A stretch of 56,252 nt of DNA from Parabacteroides chinchillae. Lineage in GTDB: Bacteria > Bacteroidota > Bacteroidia > Bacteroidales > Tannerellaceae. The first letter of the stretch is position 1. The number at the start of each line of letters is the position of its first letter. Positions 54,040-56,252 of this stretch are shown one piece after another. Below the pieces are notes generated by a model that was given only the letters and a program-made list of their open reading frames with translations, was not told where the DNA came from and made no database searches. The translations under genes and the position numbers were made by a program. Where the stretch lies: contig NZ_FNVS01000021.1 of assembly GCF_900108035.1 (NCBI RefSeq), positions 1 to 56,252 of the forward strand, given 5' to 3'.

Positions 54040-54047
54040 CAAAGATA
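54040..54047 (-). promoter_or_regulatory. -7 box of the GDPD gene
   Basis: TATCTTTG on the minus strand, 16 bp before the GDPD start. Confidence 0.5.
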
Positions 54048-54067
54048 TGATTTTTATCAAATAAAAA

Positions 54068-54130
54068 TTTCATCGGGATCATTTTTTGAAATCATCGGGA
54101 TCATTTTATAAAAAGATCCCGATGATTTTC
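54068..54130. repeat. dispersed palindrome, copy 4
   Basis: A direct copy (TTTCATCGGGATCATTTTTT from 54068) precedes an inverted pair: AAATCATCGGGATC (54089-54102) and its exact complement 54115-54128, with a 12-base loop. It lies just behind the GDPD promoter, in a divergent intergenic region. The layout, one extra unit plus one inverted pair, resembles copy 2 at 20352. Confidence 0.8.
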
Positions 54131-54416
54131 AGCAACGAAAACATGGTCATTTCATAAACATTCAAACAAGGGCAGCAATCTCTCAAAGTTTCTTTTTTAA
54201 TGCCATTTTAATTAAATTTTCGTAATATGCTTATACACAAAGATTTTTTAATTATCTTTGAAAAAATCATCCAAAACTCAATATCCACTTTATTTATTAA
54301 CAGAAAGGAGAAATAATTATTTTGTTGACCGTACCAGGCAAATGCTAAAAAGCAAGTAAGCCCATCATATATGTTTACGATTTAATGAAGTACCTTGAAT
54401 ATATAAATTACCAGAG
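54131..54416. other. gene-free upstream region of the beta-propeller gene
   Basis: No ORF or repeat beyond short A+T runs. It includes the TATCTTTG box at 54253-54260. Confidence 0.5.
54253..54260 (+). promoter_or_regulatory. -7 box of the beta-propeller gene
   Basis: TATCTTTG, 156 bp before the start codon, so the leader would be about 150 nt. No riboswitch fold is recognised. Confidence 0.4.
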
Positions 54417-55595
54417 ATGAAAAAACTAAATTTAATTCCGGTAATAATCCTACTCATAATGGCAGGATGCGGAAAAGGGAATAACCAAGCGACTGATAAC
54501 TTTATTACAGTAGATGTTACAGCAAATTATCCAAAAAAGGAATTAATTCTTCAGGACTTTATGGATGTGGAATACATTCCGTTGGAGACGAAAGATGATT
54601 TTATCACGACAGGATGGCTTCATGCAATTAGCAAAGAAATCATAATAGTCAGAAATAGGAGAAGATCCTCCGACGGAGATATATTTATTTTTGACAGAAA
54701 TGGCAAAGCTTTAAGAAAAATCAATCATCGAGGTGAAGGCTCCAAAGAATATACATTTCTCTTAGGAGTAACTTTAGATGAAGACAATAATGAAATTTTT
54801 GTCAATGATCATTTCTCAGAAAAAATATTGGTATATGATTTGTTCGGGAATTTCAAACGAAGCTTCAACCACAAGGAAAATCGCCAATATCATATGGAAA
54901 TATACAATTTCGACCGAAATCATTTAATATGTCGTGACAATGCTTTAGATAAAAACTGGCAGGAAAACCAAAATGTATTTTTGATTATATCTAAACAAGA
55001 CGGAAGTATTATTAAAGAGATTGAAATTCCATATAAAGAGAAAGTGTCATCGATATTATTTCCTGCCGACAGAAGTTCTTTGATGCCAATTCGTAATCGT
55101 ACACTAGTTCCCCATGGTAACAACTGTTGGATGCTTATGGAAAATTCATCAGATACGATATACGATTTTTTTTCCGACTATAGCATGGTACCTCTTATAA
55201 TTCGGACTCCCTCGATACAATCTATGAAACCAAGTGTATTTTTATATCCGGCAGTTCTTACAGACCAATACTGTTTCATGCAAACCGTAAAGGCCGAATG
55301 GGATTGGGTAAATGATACCGGGCATAAACGAACTAACCTAATGTATGACAAACAGATGAATGCCATATTTGAATATGTAATGTATAATGCAGATATTGAC
55401 AATAAACAGCCTATAACCGTGACTTCTGAAATCACATTTGGGAATAAGGAAATTGCATTTGTGCAAATATTAGAAGCCCCCGATCTTGTGGAAGCCTACG
55501 GGAAAGGACAACTGAAAGGCAAACTGAAAGAAATTGCAGCCGGATTGAATGAAGAGTCAAACCCGGTGGTTATGTTGGCTAAGTATAAGAAATAA
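54417..55595 (+). CDS. 6-bladed beta-propeller lipoprotein
   Basis: A 392-aa surface or periplasmic lipoprotein of the Bacteroidales 6-bladed beta-propeller (BF3164/DUF4934-like) family. The signal peptide ends at lipobox LIMAGC (C18). Repeated propeller strands such as DIFIFDRNGKALRKI, LDEDNNEIFVNDHFSEKILVYD and the VEYIPLETKDDF motif near 52-63 are visible. Ligand and role are unknown. Such genes are abundant in Bacteroidales and often cluster as paralogues. Here it stands alone next to the partial gene at the right edge. Confidence 0.85.
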   Translation: MKKLNLIPVIILLIMAGCGKGNNQATDNFITVDVTANYPKKELILQDFMDVEYIPLETKDDFITTGWLHAISKEIIIVRNRRRSSDGDIFIFDRNGKALRKINHRGEGSKEYTFLLGVTLDEDNNEIFVNDHFSEKILVYDLFGNFKRSFNHKENRQYHMEIYNFDRNHLICRDNALDKNWQENQNVFLIISKQDGSIIKEIEIPYKEKVSSILFPADRSSLMPIRNRTLVPHGNNCWMLMENSSDTIYDFFSDYSMVPLIIRTPSIQSMKPSVFLYPAVLTDQYCFMQTVKAEWDWVNDTGHKRTNLMYDKQMNAIFEYVMYNADIDNKQPITVTSEITFGNKEIAFVQILEAPDLVEAYGKGQLKGKLKEIAAGLNEESNPVVMLAKYKK

Positions 55596-55878
55596 ACATA
55601 AATAGGGGCGATCAAAATATAATATTTTGAATGTATAAATAAAATTGAATAGAAGCCTTAACATCAAAAAAGAACTAAAGCAAATAAAAATAGCGATGTA
55701 AGCAACTTATGTAATATATCAGAGGACGACAATACTATAGTTATATCTGTTGAATGGACTGCTACTAATTGGTTTTTAATTTAATGACATTTTAATGACA
55801 TTTTCTTAATAGGCTTGTTTATGGTATTTTAATCCATTAGTTTTGAGAAAATGATTGTTAACCTTAGATGTCTCATAT
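55596..55878. other. gene-free spacer with short direct repeats
   Basis: Tandem TTTAATGACATTTTAATGACATTT near 55780-55802 is the only notable pattern. No coding signal is seen. Confidence 0.5.
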
Positions 55879-56252
55879 ATGCCTATAAACTACTCTTCAA
55901 TATTATATATAGGAACACAGGAAGGACTGGATACTTGTTCGAGAGAAATATCCGGCTATCTGGTTAAGTTGTTATCTGCCCATTATCAACTTCATCTGTT
56001 GGGAGATTTGTTTTCTGAGCAAAGCTATGAACAGGGACAATCTTACGATCTGATTATCATTCAAAATTCGCTTAGCCTTATACGCTATAAAAAACAGCTT
56101 AAGCGATTGGGTAAATCTCCTGCATTGTTTATTGCTACAACGAACCGTTTAGATAGTTACATTGCCCCGTTTAAGAATTTGTATGGAGTACTGAGTATGA
56201 GTGATGCAGCCTTGCCGGCTTTTGGTATACCGGAAGAAATGATGCTTCATTT
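55879..56252 (+). CDS. unknown protein, 5' part only (cut by window edge)
   Basis: From ATG 55879 an open frame of 124 codons runs off the right edge. It reads MPINYSSILYIG at the start, with alternating hydrophobic strands and helices (YDLIIIQNSLS, ALFIATTNR). This resembles the Rossmann-like receiver half of a response regulator or a LuxR-type regulator. The aspartate-to-strand pattern of a phosphoreceiver is not clear. Without the C-terminus the family cannot be fixed. Confidence 0.55.
   Translation, partial: MPINYSSILYIGTQEGLDTCSREISGYLVKLLSAHYQLHLLGDLFSEQSYEQGQSYDLIIIQNSLSLIRYKKQLKRLGKSPALFIATTNRLDSYIAPFKNLYGVLSMSDAALPAFGIPEEMMLH

Overview
The window looks like the chromosome of a Bacteroidales bacterium, probably Tannerellaceae or Parabacteroides-like. 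The evidence is an A+T-leaning base composition; about thirty promoter-like TAnnTTTG boxes (the -7 element read by the Bacteroidetes primary sigma factor) just upstream of genes; a short 286-aa RpoD; a fused LpxC-FabZ; a PPi-type phosphofructokinase; HU-like and 6-bladed beta-propeller lipoproteins; and a BadF-type kinase next to MurQ. The genus is inference. Most of the window is core housekeeping DNA. I see no prophage, integrase, transposase or CRISPR array.

Layout. 1-418: probable leader of a leftward rRNA operon outside the window, with two near-consensus promoters. 419-5306: M15 peptidase, HU-like protein, metallophosphoesterase, rpoD and a DegP/HtrA protease, all leftward. 5688-8846: RNase P RNA, a YihY/BrkB membrane protein and a MATE transporter. 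8847-9329: remnant of a C-type-lectin/variable-protein gene. 9330-12318: ribE, pfp and two tandem tRNA-Asp genes, leftward. 12616-19829: hisH-hisA-hisF-hisIE-ftsE, lysC, lysA and a family 2 glycosyltransferase. 19832-28007: cdd (leftward), then a glucosaminidase, purM, prfA, pyrF and the lipid A genes lpxD, lpxC/fabZ, lpxA. 28149-32089: small genes plus miaA and ttcA, which converge and overlap. 32375-36202: TPR/PD40 protein, NfeD, FloA and a nucleoside phosphorylase. 36214-36484: collapsed rpiA remnant. 36491-40563: nitroreductase, AAA ATPase, queC-queF behind a candidate preQ1-I riboswitch, and a DUF1080 protein. 40725-46490: dnaX, FtsB-like protein, membrane protein, MFS and ABC-F. 46620-49744: nhaD, MurNAc/GlcNAc-type kinase, murQ. 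49750-50144: broken mgtC. 50207-56252: unknown protein, UDG-like protein, glnA, GDPD lipoprotein, beta-propeller lipoprotein, and a partial unknown gene at the right edge.

Functional themes are histidine and lysine/DAP synthesis, lipid A synthesis, peptidoglycan recycling, and tRNA maturation and modification (rnpB, tRNA-Asp, miaA, ttcA, queC, queF).

The least ordinary signals lie between genes. There is a dispersed intergenic palindrome with core ATCGGGATGAT in at least four places, a compact pseudoknot aptamer before queC, and three decaying genes (rpiA with its middle deleted, mgtC with TGG changed to TAG, and a lectin-fold domain with a one-base deletion).
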